DNA from: Kuschelorhynchus macadamiae
Lineage: Eukaryota; Arthropoda; Insecta; Coleoptera; Curculionidae
NCBI GenBank assembly: GCA_030620095.1
Contig: JAUTXW010004706.1
Span: forward strand, 1-64,000
Length of the DNA stretch: 64,000 bases
Direction: 5' to 3'
Positions 12,110 through 23,807 of the stretch are shown here, piece after piece (position 1 is the stretch's first letter; every line of letters begins with the position of its first letter). Below the pieces are notes generated by a model. That model saw only the letters and a program-made list of their open reading frames with translations. It ran no database searches and was not told the origin of the DNA. The position numbers and the translations under genes are program-made.

Positions 12110-12660
12110 ATCACTAAACCTCATGCACCTGAATATACGATCTGTAAGAAATAAATCTACAAATTGGAGGCTTTCTTGGCGGACATGAATGTTGATATTT
12201 TTTGCTTGTCAGAACACTGGCTTACATGAGAAGAGCCAACATTCTTTAATGTTGATGGATACACAGTGGTACAGGCATTCTTTGCAAACCATTGATAAAT
12301 TTCACATTATTCTATTAGCAAATTTAATCTTAAAGGGTGTAAGGGTGTGTGAAATCACACATACATACAATTTTAAATACGATTGGTAATAATAAATGAT
12401 AATTCTTGGTGACTTCAATGTCCACTTTGGTATGTACATGAGAGAACGAGTGCTGTTTTGTGATGCCCTTCCAGCCTCATGATAACCGACTACCTCTGAG
12501 ATAGATGACAGTAGGAGCTAAATTTTAAATATCTATTCTTATGTATCGGTTTATTGTAAACAGAATCATCTAGGGAACCATTCTCTATTTATTTTTTGTA
12601 CTAATACACCAAGGAAAGGAATGGCACCATCTGACTCAATTTCCATAGCGAATTTCATAT
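12110..12660 (+). pseudogene. LINE ORF2 N-terminal apurinic-like endonuclease remnant
   Basis: Frames read 'LNLMHLNIRSVRNK' (about 12118-12160), 'CLSEHWLT'-like sequence and, near 12400-12425, 'MIILGDFNVHFG'. These are the N-terminal and GDFN motifs of the exonuclease-endonuclease-phosphatase domain found at the start of Jockey/CR1-clade ORF2. Frameshifts separate the motifs, and the RT is absent because the sequence runs into the CTTCCC repeat at 12673. In intact elements this domain nicks the target for reverse transcription. Confidence 0.6.
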
Positions 12661-12672
12661 CAGAATGTTGTT

Positions 12673-13965
12673 ACTTCCCTCATAATAGCGAAGTATTCTA
12701 ATCTAAAAATCATACTCCAAGATTTTTTCAGATCTTTACGTTTCAGGGTCCCTAGACAACTAAAGACATGTTTTCTCGACTCTATCTGCCTGTCGGTCTG
12801 TCTGTCTGTCTGTCTGTTCGCGGCATAGCTAAAAAACAACTTACCCGATTTTTGATAAAAATCCAATCTAGCAAAACAAAATTACGGCCTAGTGGAATGT
12901 TAAAAAAATTATTACTAAGAAAGAGCTTAGCCAATTTATCTGTACAAAAATCAAGTATTATTTAGAAATGAACTGGTAAAATTTTGGTACGAATCCAAGA
13001 TGGCAGAACAAAATGGCGGCTTAATAAAATATTTAAAAATTCAACCTGAAAAACTACTTAATGAATTGATTTCAAATTGTGTGCCATAACTAATTTTAGT
13101 ATAGAGATGAACTAGTAAAAGTGTGGTACTAATTCAAGATGATGGAAAAAACTGGCGGCCAAATAAAATTTTTGTAATTTGAAAAAATCCTCTCTCAGTT
13201 TTCACATATCTTCGCGTTTTAGCGTCCCTAGATGCCAAAAAATATGTTTTATAAATATCGTAGGTCCGTCTGTCAGTTGGTCTGTCTGTCTGTCAGTTCG
13301 AGGTCTAGCTTAAACTACCCATCAGATTGACTTCAAATTTTAGTCAAAAATTAAGATTCATATGGGGATGACCTGGTAATATTTTCAATATGCCGGAAGA
13401 AGATGGCGCCCTAGTGAAACGTTAAAAAATTATTACGAAAAAAACTAATTATCCGATTTCCCTCAAATTTTGCAAAAAAAAGTGTTACATAAGAATGAAC
13501 TGGTAACATTTTGATATGAATATAAGATAGCAAAACAAAATGGCAGCCTCATAAAATATTTAAAAGATCATTCTGAAAAAACTACTTATTAGATTAATTT
13601 CAAATTTTGTGCAAGCATTAAGTATGATTCAGAGAAAAGCTGGTAAAGTTGTATTACGAATTTAAGATAGCGGAACAAAGTGACGGCCAAATAACATGTT
13701 AAAAAAATTAACGTAAAAAAATATTCTTATTCAATTGACTGCAAATTTTGGAGAAAAATTAAATATGATATAAGGAAAAACGTATGCCAATTCAATGACA
13801 ACAAAATTGCGATGTGGGTGTCAATGTAAAAACTTACTTATTGAATTCATTTTAAATTATGCCCAAAATCAAGTGCGGCATAGGTAGAAACTAGTATAAT
13901 ATTGGTAAGGATCCAATATATTGGAACAAAATGGCGCCCAATAAAAATGTTTGAAAGGAGTATAT
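12673..13965 (+). repeat. Higher-order tandem repeat (CTTCCC-head family), copy 2
   Basis: Same architecture as copy 1. The head starts with CTTCCCTC (12673), has the 'ACATGTTTTCTC' segment and a clean CTGT run (about 12792-12820). A second head lies near 13181 with its own CTGT run near 13280, and diverged ~145 bp monomers with 'AATCCAAGATGG' words extend to about 13960. It abuts the LINE remnant on the left and the pogo-like TIR at 13991 on the right. Confidence 0.8.
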
Positions 13966-14250
13966 AATATGTGTTCCTAAATAACTATGTACCGTAAAAC
14001 GAGGTGACTTTAGGCCGGCCAGGTGATTTTGTGATATAGTGTATTTGTCGCGAGAATTTGAACATAGTTATCATATTTGCCGTATGAGCGCTATCTCTCA
14101 GTTGTCACGCATTTGAAAGGTTATCAGGTGATATTCAGTCGTGCCCTGGTCACATCCGAAAGTTAGGTTTGCCTCTAGCGCATTATATAGGAATGACGCA
14201 TTTTTTCTAAATTTTAGTTTTATGTGATACTTTCTCGTGTATATTTAAAC

Positions 14251-16757
14251 CAGGGGTGCTCAAACTTGAACGGCGATCTACCTCAATATTTTTAGATTAC
14301 TTACGATCGACTCTGAGAGGCTGCAAGTATGTGTGATGCAGGGTTGTCGTATATACACGATACATACACCCTACCTACCTACCTAGGTAGGGTGTACCGT
14401 AGCATATATAGATATTAGCTTTCCGCACAATATACATTATTTTAGTCAAGGTTTGGGTTAGGTTTAGTTAGGTTCTTCTCTACAATACCAATGAAAAAAC
14501 TCATAGTTATTCAAAATTGCGAGTTTATTGGTTGCTACAAAACAAAAGAGTTACATATGGTGTTAAACTTAACTAAGGAGTGACTTTGGATGTTGAAGCG
14601 TGGCACTGCATGTCCTCAGCATACTTTTCATAAGATAGTACATAACCACTGAGTGCTAATTGCAAGCATGATGACATATGATCGTCAGTTAGTCGATTGC
14701 GATATTTTGACTTAATTATCTTCATTTCAGAAAATGCAGACTCGCACAAGTAAGTTGACCCAAACATTGCTGTCAGTTGAAGGGCGATTTGCCAGATTCG
14801 AATATTTATCTTTAGATATTAAACACCAGAAATTTGTATCAGATGATGTAGCTTTGAGATATATATCTGATATAATCTGCACCAACTCATTTTCAACAGA
14901 ACATGAGTTCATATTAAACTGACTTGCTATTTCAGTAGCTAATTCCTCAATGTTTTTACATGAAAAAGGATAACTCATAAATGATGCTACATTTGCCAAT
15001 TTACTACAATCATAAAAACGCATTTCGAATTGTCCCAAAATATTTGATAGTTCAGCCTCATACGTATCATAATTCCACTGAGGAATCCTTGCTTTCAAAG
15101 ACGGAAAATGTTTCAGATCCTTTCTTTTCAATTGATCTATCATAAGTTGCAATTTACTTTTGAATGCGTTTACTGCGCTAATCATCTCAATAACAGTTTT
15201 TCGTTTACCTTGAAGCTCCAAGTTAATGGTGTTTAAGTGCATTGTGATGTCAGTCAAAAATGCCAAATCAGTCAGCCATTTTTCGTTTTTCAACATCTGA
15301 GTGTCATCACCTCTTTCGTCTAGAAAAGCTGTTATTTCGGGCAATAATTCTTGAAACCTTTCTAGGAATTTTCCGCGACTCAACCACCTGACGTCCGTGT
15401 GAAGAACTAAACCAGTGTGTTCAGCTGACTCCCTATCTTCCAACTGCAATTTAAAGAGCCGCCGTTGCAAGCTACGTGCACGGATGGAATTCACAATTTT
15501 TGTGGCATGCATAATTTCCTCCGTGTTTAAAACTTTTGAGCACAAAACTTGTTGATGTATAATGCAATGGATTGAAAAAAATGGAGGGAAATCTTCATTA
15601 GCTCGACACAATGCCACAAAATCGTTTTTGTTTCCAGTCATTGCTGGTGCTCCATCGGTTGTAATGCACACTAACTTATATATTGGTAGCTTGTAGTTTT
15701 TTACAAAATTGAAGAAAACGTCATATATATCTTGGCCACGGGTCTTCCTCCATCAGAGGAATGATTGTCAAAAATTCGTCCTTAGCCAACATGTCATTGA
15801 ATACCATCCGAATAAAAATACACAGCTGTGCAGTGTCTGTCATATCGGTGGATTCGTCGAACTGTAAAGAAAAGTATGTACATTCCATGATATAATTTTT
15901 TAGTTTATCTGCCATGTCCTGACTCATTACTTCAATACGCCTTGTGACAGTCGGACGAGATAACTGAGTTCCCTAATAGCAGACATGATTTCTGTTTTAT
16001 TTTTAAAATCTCCAAATAAAGTCTCACCCGCTTCAATAAATGCTTCCTTCACAACCGATCCATCTTCGAATGGTTTCTTATGTTTCGCCAATATATGAGA
16101 TATTTTAAATGACGCGATCGTAGCAGCTTTTGATTATTTGGCTGGTCTTGTGAACATGGTTTGTTCTTTTTTCAAACAAGATATCAAAACACGTACTTTT
16201 CGTTTTCTTATTTCACTCTGTGGATGAAATTCCTTTTCATTGTTTTTTATGAACCGTTTTATGATGCCTCTCTAAGTTACTACGCTTAGGTATTGCAACT
16301 GACGCACGACAAATAAGACAAATGCACTTATCCTTCACCATACAAAACAAAAGTTCTTCCTCCCAATCGTTATTAAAATGATTCGTTTTAGATTTCTTCG
16401 CTGCACTCATTTTGTACTATTTAATAATAAACTTTGTATCGACATAGTATTGCCTTTAAGTTGCAATTCAGAATGACTAAAATTCCTGCAGGCGGAACAT
16501 TTATATCGGCGTGAACGAAAGTCTTGAATGTTCCCGTCAAACGCGCCGCCCGAAATTTCTAGAAAAGCGGCAAGAATAAAAAAGGCGGCTTTTCTTTGAC
16601 CAGTACCTTTGATAAAGCCGCCTTTTGCCGCTAGCAGAGTGTTATTTTATTACGTAATAAATTTTTGTAGTTTAGTTAAGTACCTACTTATTAAAAATTT
16701 TTTTCTTCTCGAGATCTACTCAAAATGCACTCGCGATCGACCGTTTGAGCACCCCTG
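14251..16757 (-). mobile_element. hAT transposon nested in the pogo-like element
   Basis: CAGGGGTGCTCAAAC (14251-14265) and GTTTGAGCACCCCTG (16743-16757) form perfect 15 bp TIRs. The flanking 8-mers ATTTAAAC (14243-14250) and TCTTAAAC (16758-16765) agree at 6 of 8 positions, as expected for an aged hAT duplication. The transposase lies inside on the minus strand. Confidence 0.9.
14573..16410 (-). pseudogene. hAT transposase with BED zinc finger (broken)
   Basis: Reading begins at ATG 16410-16408 with a BED-type finger ('CICLICRAS' then 'LERHHKTVH', about 16345-16250) that would bind the TIRs. A long frame at 15671-14727 carries 'SITTDGAPAMTG'-type and 'LHTDVRWLSRGKFLERF' motifs of the hAT RNase-H fold, after an upstream piece 15927-15721 with 'QFDESTDMTDTAQLCIFIR'. 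The tail 14767-14573 has the dimerisation motif 'FGSTYLCESAFSEMKIIKSK'. Stops and frameshifts occur near 16235, 15700 and 14740. The family resembles animal ZBED/GTF2IRD2-like transposases, and catalytic acidic positions are recognisable, so decay is moderate. Confidence 0.85.
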
Positions 16758-16960
16758 TCTTAAACCATAATAAGCAGGCAGAATGTGAGCTTCGCATAGT
16801 ACGAAGAACTATACCAGGTATGTAACTATGTATTTAGAACATTAAAATTGTAATTGTGACGTCACATAAAGTAAAATGGCAACAAAAAGTGGGATGACTT
16901 TGTGACAGGATATTTTACGAATCAACACAATATGGGGTGACGGTAATTTTTGTTTTAGCA

Positions 16961-18908
16961 ATGCCCCGAAAATATATTAGAACACCTGGAATACTCCCCT
17001 ATACAAAATTACACTGAGAAGACGCTTCAGGGAGCCCGTAGTAAGATAAGGGCTAAAAAATATCTATACGGGATGCTGAGGAAAGCTAATAAAGATGCAG
17101 ACGCATTAAAGCTCAGATATTTAATTTTTAATTTTTCCAGATATCATATCCACCGCAATACCTTGCTTTCAAAGCTGCATGGAAGACATAAGCTTCGCCC
17201 TGGCGGCCAAACAGTCCTAAACAACGAAGAGGAGCAGTTAATTATTGCTCACATAATAGCCGTATCCACCTTTGGATTTCCAGTTACATCACACGATCTC
17301 CGTTTCATTATAAAGGCGTACCAAGACAAGAGAGGAAAAAAGGTTAATCGTTTTAAAGAAAATTTCCCTGAAAAGAATGGGTGACATCATTTCTTGATAG
17401 GCATAAAAATGTTCTAGCTAATCGAATACCTCAAAACATAAGTATTGCGAAGGCTGCAGTGGATCACGAAATTATCAACAACTTCTTTGATAATCTGGAA
17501 CAAGAGTTGGAGGATGTTGCTTTATCTAACTTTTGGAACTATGATGAAACAAATCTCTTATAAAACGAGGCACAAAATATCCGAAACAGATCCGAAATGC
17601 TACAAAAGCATGTACTTCTTTAATAGTGGCTGGAAATGCAGCAGGAGAGATAGCTCCAGTATATGTAGTTTATAAATCGGAAAAAATGTGGCAATCTTGG
17701 GCCAGAGAATGCGAGGTATAATCGAACAAAATCGGGCCAGTTCGACTATTAATGTTTCGAGGACTGGTTTGTCAATCTCATGTTACCCATCTAAAAAAAA
17801 AAGGAAGGAAAAAAGGTACTAATCGGCGACAATTTGAGTTCGCACCTTAATATTGAGGTCATACGGAAATGTGAGGCGAACAACATAGCGTTTAGCATTA
17901 CCTCCCAATGCCACCCATTTAGTCTAATCACTGGATGTAGCCTTTTTAAGGCCAATGAAGGGTAACTGGAAACAAATTTTACACGAGTGGAAAGACACAC
18001 GGTTTGGGAGTCGATGTGGGACCATACCAAAAGATCAATTCCCAGCTTTGTTGAAAAAATTAGTGACTATGAATGACAAAGCCATGGAAGTTCTGCCCGC
18101 TGGCTTCAGAGAGTGTGGTTTGTACCCTTTAAACCGCGCAGAAGTACTTAGTCGCTTGCCACAAGAAGTTTTAAACAACCAGAGTGAAGCAGTAAAAGAT
18201 GCCTTGGGTGAAGGTTTCATGGAACAGTTACAGAGAAAACGAGCTTCAACAGTCGCCTTACGTCAACGTCAAAAGCGCAAAAGGGTAAATGTAGCTCCTG
18301 GTAAAAGCATAAGCGCAGCAGAACTTCTTGTGGCTGACGACTTAACAGCTACACCCAAGGGACGAAGCAAACAGCGCAAACTTGAAGAACCAGCTAAAGA
18401 CGTGGTTCCAGAAGATGGAGTTCAAAATATGCCATCTACGTGAAAGGTATCTGAAGAACCCTTGACGTCAATGCCATCTGAAGAATCGAAAAAAAAGCTT
18501 CGATTAAGGCGCCGTGAAAGTATTTCAGAGCCGAGCGAAATTTCCGATGCGATTTCATATAGGGAAAGTAGCTCATCCCATATAACTGAGTTTGATTATA
18601 TGTTTGATCAGCCTGAGATCCCAGAAAGCAGCTCAGTATCTAATGATGACATAACAACACAGATTGGAAATTATGTGATCATAAAACATGAAGGAAATTT
18701 TTTTCCAGGCATCATTACTGGCTTTAAAGAAAATGAAGTTTGTGTTAGGACAATGGAGAAATGTGGTCTCAATTGGAAGTGGCCTGATCGGAAGGACGAA
18801 CTCTATTGTGACGCTTCCGATATTATTCAGGAAAACATCAACAAACCTGTGCAAATCTCGACTCATAGAGAAATTTTTCGCGTCCTGGAAATGAACATTT
18901 ATTCTTAG
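16961..18908 (+). pseudogene. Pogo-like (CENP-B/DDE_1) transposase, broken
   Basis: It starts at ATG 16961 ('MPRKYIRTPG', psq-type helix-turn-helix). A CENP-B-like HTH segment ('FGFPVTSHDLR', about 17270-17300) precedes the DDE domain. The acidic residues are visible in 'NYDETNL' (17537-17557), 'GDNLSSHLN' (about 17824-17850) and 'SLDVAFLRPMK' (17928-17960). A long frame runs 17955-18443, and after one in-frame TGA (18441-18443) the same frame continues to 18908. The last part ('NYVIIKHEGNFFPG', 'KCGLNWKWPDRKDEL') is a small C-terminal module seen in many pogo-like proteins. Frameshifts lie near 17015, 17382 and 17560-17950. Intact enzymes excise and insert at TA dinucleotides. Confidence 0.85.
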
Positions 18909-19184
18909 TCTATAATATTTGTATTTTTCTATTTGCTCCTAGAAGATTTTTTTAATTATCAATGTGTTATTCGTTTTACGTGTAAGTATTATTACTGAGT
19001 TGAGTTGAATAAAGCTTTTTTTGGGATTTGTGTTCTTATTTGGGTACATTTTGTGCCAAACATTTTTAAATGCTTACCATCTAAGAGATGAGTTTGTGAC
19101 AATCCTAATATGCAAACCTAAGGTATATTTATATTTAAGACCGTTGTTTGGAACAAACTCACTAGGCTGAACGCCGACTTTGTG

Positions 19185-21535
19185 TATAATAATAATAATA
19201 AACGTCTTTTATTAATAAATTCAACACTTATGTTACAAAACAATATCAAAAACTATGGTAGAACCAAGGCGCAGTCTAGCCTGAGGCTACTCTACTAAAC
19301 CTTAACTCACCGTGTTACAAAAAATATATATTTGCCTAAATTATATATTATTACAGAGTGCAGATGTCAATCAATGTTACAATAAATTAATTTCTTAAAA
19401 CAAAATTATAAAAAAAAAACGGGAGTCATCATTTTAATTCTACAAAACACAATATAAAACAATAAGAATATACGTACATAATATAATTTACCAGAACGAC
19501 GAAGTTTCGTTATATAAAGGTGTGAAAAAGCAAAATAATATAAAATATTTATTGGTGTTGGCACTGAGCCGTAAATAAATAATTTTTATAACGTTTTTTA
19601 AATAGTGTTTCTTTAAGACAAGTAAGTTCATTTGGTAAAGAGTTATAAAGTTTAATACCATTGTAAGTAAATGACCTCTGAAACATGGCAGTCTGGTGAC
19701 GGGGTACTGTTATCTTATTGATAGATCTGACATTTCTTGAACGAACGTTTACACAAAATATAAACTTGTTTCTTATAGACAAAGGTAATACAGGGTTTTT
19801 TAAGATCTTCGTGGCAAAATCACCCAAGTGAAGTCTTCGGCGGTTCTCCATTTTCAACCAATTCAGCTTAAATATATGAGAGATATGGTCATATTTTCTT
19901 AGATCCAAAATAAGACGTGAACAAGTATTTTGAACTTTCTGAATTCGAGTTTTGTCCGTTGAATCAAGACAAGGTCCATACACAAAATCACAGTAGTTAA
20001 AATTAGATAGAACAAGTGATTCACAAAGCATTTTGCGTAAAGAGAAATCAAGTATATGTCTACTATTGTATCATCATCGAGACAAATATTTAGATTCTCA
20101 TTCAAAAATTGCTTATTGCTTTTTGGGCCGAAAAGCATTAGTGAAGATTTCAAAGGATTTAATTTTAAGTTGTGCTCCAAGGAAAGTTGTTTTAATAAGT
20201 TTAAATCTTCATTTATTAAATTGGATGCATCTTCGTAATCAGAATGTTTAAAGTAAAAATATATTTGTGTATCATCAGCGTAGGTTTGAACTTTACAGTG
20301 TTTCAATGAACACAAAATATCAGCTGTTTAGATAATAAAAAACAGGGGCCCAAGAATGGAGCCCTGTGGTACACTTGAGTAAATTTGAACTTGTTCTGAA
20401 ACTGCGCCATTGCAAACAATTTTTTGAAATCTATTTAAAAAATATGATTCAACTAGATCAATCGATGCTTGAGAAAATCCATAACATTTAAGCTTTGCTA
20501 ACAAAAGTGCGTGATTAACCGTATCAAACGCCTTCGAAAAGTCTAGGAGAATTAATGCAGTATACAGTTTTTTATCAATAGCACAAATTAAACACACACA
20601 CTGTTAAACCTACCAAAGCCACCGATGTACTGAAATCTTTTCTAAAACCGCACCGACTTTCTGGTATAATATTATTAATAATACAATAGTGAAATAACTG
20701 TTTATACAAAATTTTTTCGAAAATTTTAGAAAGAACCGGTAGAATGCTGATAATTCTAAGATCATTAAAATTTATTGGATTTTTAATCTTTGGTAAGGGT
20801 TTTCCTATGGAAATTTTCCATTGATCTGGAAAATAATTTGACTCTATGCAGCAGTTAATAATGTGTGTGACATATTTATCTATAAATAGAGTGCAGTATT
20901 TTAACATTTTGATATTAATATTATCCGCTTACTAGATTGCTTACCAGAGCATAAATTGAATGATCCTACAGATTTTCAAGTTTTTCTAGGATCTCTTTCT
21001 GTACAAATAGAATTCAAATATTGACGCTTTTCCCTTCGTACTAAAGACACAGTGAAATTTCTCAAGCGTTTATAATTCTCCCAGTCCTCAACTGACCGCG
21101 TCCTCTTAAAATCATGCAAGGCGCGTTCCTTTTGTTACATATAGAGTTTAACGTTAGGTGTAATCCAAGGGGCCCGAGGTTTACTGACTCTGACTACTTT
21201 AAAAAGAGAAATTAAAAAGTGTAATTTTATTGTCTATATTAATTTCATAAAATATTTCATCCCATTGTATTAAATAGAGGTCTTGTAAGAATAAATTAAT
21301 GTTAAAATTTGTATAGTTCCTATGGGTAATAATTTTTGGCTCCGAATGAGACTTCTCGATCTTTAAACAACAATAAACCAAGCAGTGATCTGAAACTTCC
21401 CCCACAGATACAACTTCAGATCTCGTAAGCATAGACCCATTAGTTATAAAAATAGGATCTAGCAGAGAAACCGATGTTTTGGATATTCTAGTGGGCTCAT
21501 TGATTATTTGAATAAAGTATAGTTTTGTATGTACA
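19185..21535 (-). mobile_element. 5'-truncated Jockey/CR1-like LINE nested in the pogo-like element
   Basis: The 3' end is the (TTA)n tail at about 19185-19205, read on the minus strand. The element is cut off at about 21535, inside the endonuclease, the usual result of incomplete target-primed reverse transcription. Pogo-like sequence resumes after it ('CACAAAGTCACCCC', about 21552) and reaches the TIR at 21764. Confidence 0.8.
19549..21535 (-). pseudogene. LINE ORF2: endonuclease C-terminus, reverse transcriptase, C-terminal region
   Basis: In minus-strand order: the end of the EEP endonuclease with its Ser-Asp-His motif ('EVSDHCLVYC', about 21395-21365); RT pieces at 20907-20575 ('ISILPVLSKIFEKILYKQL') and 20597-20328 ('LILLDFSKAFDTVNH', 'SVPQGSILGPLFFI'); the active-site box 'TYADDTQIYF' near 20285-20255; and the post-RT segment 20031-19549 ('SNFNYCDFVYGPCLD', 'YNSLPNEL'). 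The frame changes several times. Order and motifs fit Jockey/CR1-type elements, and no RNase H was seen. Confidence 0.85.
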
Positions 21536-22529
21536 AATAATTATAGGAAGCACAAAGTCACCCCACTAAATGGGGTCAGATTATGACAAATATTTTTGTG
21601 AATTACTGTTTGGTCTTAATTCTTTTTTTGTCAATATAGGTAAGATTAGTAGCCAAATGATACATCTTTACCACTGTTATTCGGAATTTTTAATTTTTAT
21701 AAAAGGCAGTCTGATAATCTTAAAAAACTGCGAAATCTGGCACAAAACCACCTCGTTTTACGGTGCTGAATTAAATTGGTTCACACTTTACTATTCCTAA
21801 TAACAGTGGCGCTTCCAGAACTCGGGTCTAAGGAGGGTAGTGGTTGGCAGGTGGGGGGGCGAACACCCGTTTAGGCGAATTTTAAACAAAGGTTAGGAAA
21901 TTAAAGAATTATTATTTAGCCATACTTAACCTTATTTTTAAAATTCAGAAGCAAAAGTAATTATGGAATATTTGGAAATAAAATAGTAACTATTAATACT
22001 TTCAAAATTACGATAATATATCTAATACATAGTACATACATACAGATTAATACTTAATCTGTGGTACATACCTTGCAGTGGCGGCTCGTCAGGGTAGGCC
22101 TCTGAGGCCGCGCCTCACCCCCAAAATATAGGAAAAGAGAATTTTTTTATATAACTTTTTATCTATTACCAATTAGAAATATACTTTTTAACAGTTTTAC
22201 AACATAATAAGATTAAAAACAAAACAAAATATAATCCCATAATAAATATTTTAGAAAATAAATTCTGACCACATCAAAAAACCAACCGTGCAATCCGTGC
22301 AAACCCATTCCTAAAGAAAGTGCTCTCGAATGAGGCGAAATAATTTTAGCTTGGAAAGTTTCGACTTCTGACCTATTTATCAACGGCCGGTGCCGATGCC
22401 GCGAGTCACCTGATTACGACAGAGCGGGATGGCGATTGCCGATGCACGCGTTTTCTATTGCATTCTTGAGGCGATAAATCTGTAGCTTGGATATGCTTTT
22501 ATTGGTTATTTAAATCACATGACTAGCGA

Positions 22530-22723
22530 GTTATGAGTTCCATAACCTCGAACATATGGTGTAACTTCACAGAACTAGAACGCCGACATCAGCAATTATT
22601 ATAATATAAATAGTTTTTGCAAAACAATGTTAAGTTAGTTATAAGATTGTATTCATGTAGCTCGGTTCTTCAAAAAAATAAATTGTTTTTTAAAAAATCA
22701 ATTTCGGGGTTGTAAAACTTAAC
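22530..22723 (+). repeat. 5' LTR
   Basis: It begins GTTATG and ends CTTAAC (short inverted GTTA/TAAC ends). A TATA-type stretch (ATAATATAAATAG) lies near 22600-22612 and AATAAA at 22677-22682, fitting a compact U3-R-U5. Almost identical to 29885-30076. Confidence 0.95.
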
Positions 22724-22741
22724 TGGCGCAGTCGGGCACGG
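22724..22741 (+). promoter_or_regulatory. Primer-binding site, tRNA-Ser-like
   Basis: TGGCGCAGTCGGGCACGG starts immediately after the LTR. TGGCGCAGTCGG is the type used by the 17.6/297 group of Drosophila errantiviruses (tRNA-Ser). Confidence 0.8.
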
Positions 22742-22925
22742 ATTTTAATCGAACGGAAAAGACAAACATCGCTTATCCGGTCTGTTTCAACAGTTCGTCG
22801 ATCTAAAACCTACCAGGGAGAAGTCCAACATCGACCGAACCTCTGGGAACCTAGAATTAAGACGCCTGGGACACCTCGCATCGGATCCTCTAGGCAGTAG
22901 TTTAGAAAAAGCAGCCAAGAAGAAC

Positions 22926-22954
22926 ATGCAGTTAATCTTCGCTGGAATATTATT
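22926..22954 (+). CDS. env: Predicted env leader exon with signal-peptide start and splice donor
   Basis: The ATG at 22926 opens nine codons plus two bases coding a strongly hydrophobic start, stopping at a consensus donor GTAAGT (22955-22960). A pyrimidine-rich acceptor ending in CAG (AG 28167-28168) lies just before the env frame, and the phase fits (2 + 1 nt). In this family env is known to be made from a spliced subgenomic RNA. The pairing here is inferred from position, consensus and phase. It explains why the env frame has no ATG of its own near 28.19 kb. Confidence 0.7.
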
Positions 22955-23042
22955 GTAAGTGCTCATTTTCCTATACAAAATTTCCCACTTTTCCTAGTCT
23001 TAAATAGGCATTTTTATTTCTATAAAGTAGTATTTTTAATTT

Positions 23043-23807
23043 ATGTCTGATATTGACGATATAATTGCAAATTTATCTCAATTAAGCGTAAGCTCGAACG
23101 ACGATACTTTTTTAACAGTTCTTGATAATAATTTAAATCTCGAAACATCTACACCAACCGAAAATATGAGTCGCGATATTCCGCTTATGAGATACCAAGC
23201 CGATAACATTCCTCCTTTTGACGGTAATACTAAATTGCTTCAAAGATTTATCTGTTCATGTGAAAACTTATTAAAAAATTTTCATAATTCTACTAATCTT
23301 GAAGACCCTATAAATGTAATACTTTTAGATACCATATTAAGTAAGTTACGAGGTAGGGCAGCTGATTTAATTGGGTCAAGATCAGAGCTCAACTCTTGGG
23401 TTTTAATAAAAAATACATTAAATTTAACATTTTCCGATCAAAGAGGCATTGATTGCCTTATACAAGATTTGATTTCTATAAAGCCACAAAAAAATGAATC
23501 ACCTTTAAATTTCGGCATGCGAATACAAGATGCCAGAAGCCTTTTATTTGCAAAATTAAGTACTCTCATAGTCGATAACACAGAAAAAAGAATTAAAATA
23601 GCACATTATGATGATTTTGCCTTAAAAACATTTTTAGCAGGTCTTCCTTATCACATGCAATTAGTAGTCAGGCTTAAAAACCCGCAAAATCTCGAAGAAG
23701 CCTTAGCATATACAACTGAAGAAGAAAATTTTATTCAGTTTAGTTCAGGTAGAAATTATACAACAAATTTTTTAAAAATCAATATAACACAAATTTGCCT
23801 AATATAA
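23043..23807 (+). CDS. gag: Gag, N-terminal part (matrix/capsid region)
   Basis: A 254-codon frame starts at ATG 23043, about 320 bp downstream of the 5' LTR. It has an acidic N-terminus and a helical capsid-like segment, including 'RMPI'-free text such as 'LNFGMRIQDARSLLFAKL' near 23505-23560 and 'LKTFLAGLPYHMQLVVRL', the typical Gypsy capsid C-terminal pattern. Gag forms the particle shell. The frame stops at 23805-23807, but a heptamer T TTT TTA at 23768-23774 sits exactly where a -1 shift would enter the next frame. That could be a genuine slip site or a 1-nt indel in a T-run. Confidence 0.85.
   Translation: MSDIDDIIANLSQLSVSSNDDTFLTVLDNNLNLETSTPTENMSRDIPLMRYQADNIPPFDGNTKLLQRFICSCENLLKNFHNSTNLEDPINVILLDTILSKLRGRAADLIGSRSELNSWVLIKNTLNLTFSDQRGIDCLIQDLISIKPQKNESPLNFGMRIQDARSLLFAKLSTLIVDNTEKRIKIAHYDDFALKTFLAGLPYHMQLVVRLKNPQNLEEALAYTTEEENFIQFSSGRNYTTNFLKINITQICLI

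Larger units (their letters stand above)
13991..21764 (+). mobile_element. Pogo-like DNA transposon, expanded by two nested insertions
   Basis: ACCGTAAAACGAGGTGACTT at 13991-14010 is matched in inverse orientation at 21746-21764 (..CCACCTCGTTTTACGGT). Between them lie pogo-like non-coding sequence, a nested hAT (14251-16757), the transposase pseudogene (16961-18908), a nested 5'-truncated LINE (about 19185-21535) and the right end. The left end is preceded by GT or TA depending on the boundary chosen, and the right side does not preserve an exact TA. Removing the two nested units leaves about 2.9 kb, a reasonable size for this group. Confidence 0.8.

Noticed and set aside
12768..12965. Frame with a Ser-Val-Cys-Leu repeat
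   Set aside because: It is a translation of the CTGT microsatellite in the dispersed repeat, not a protein.
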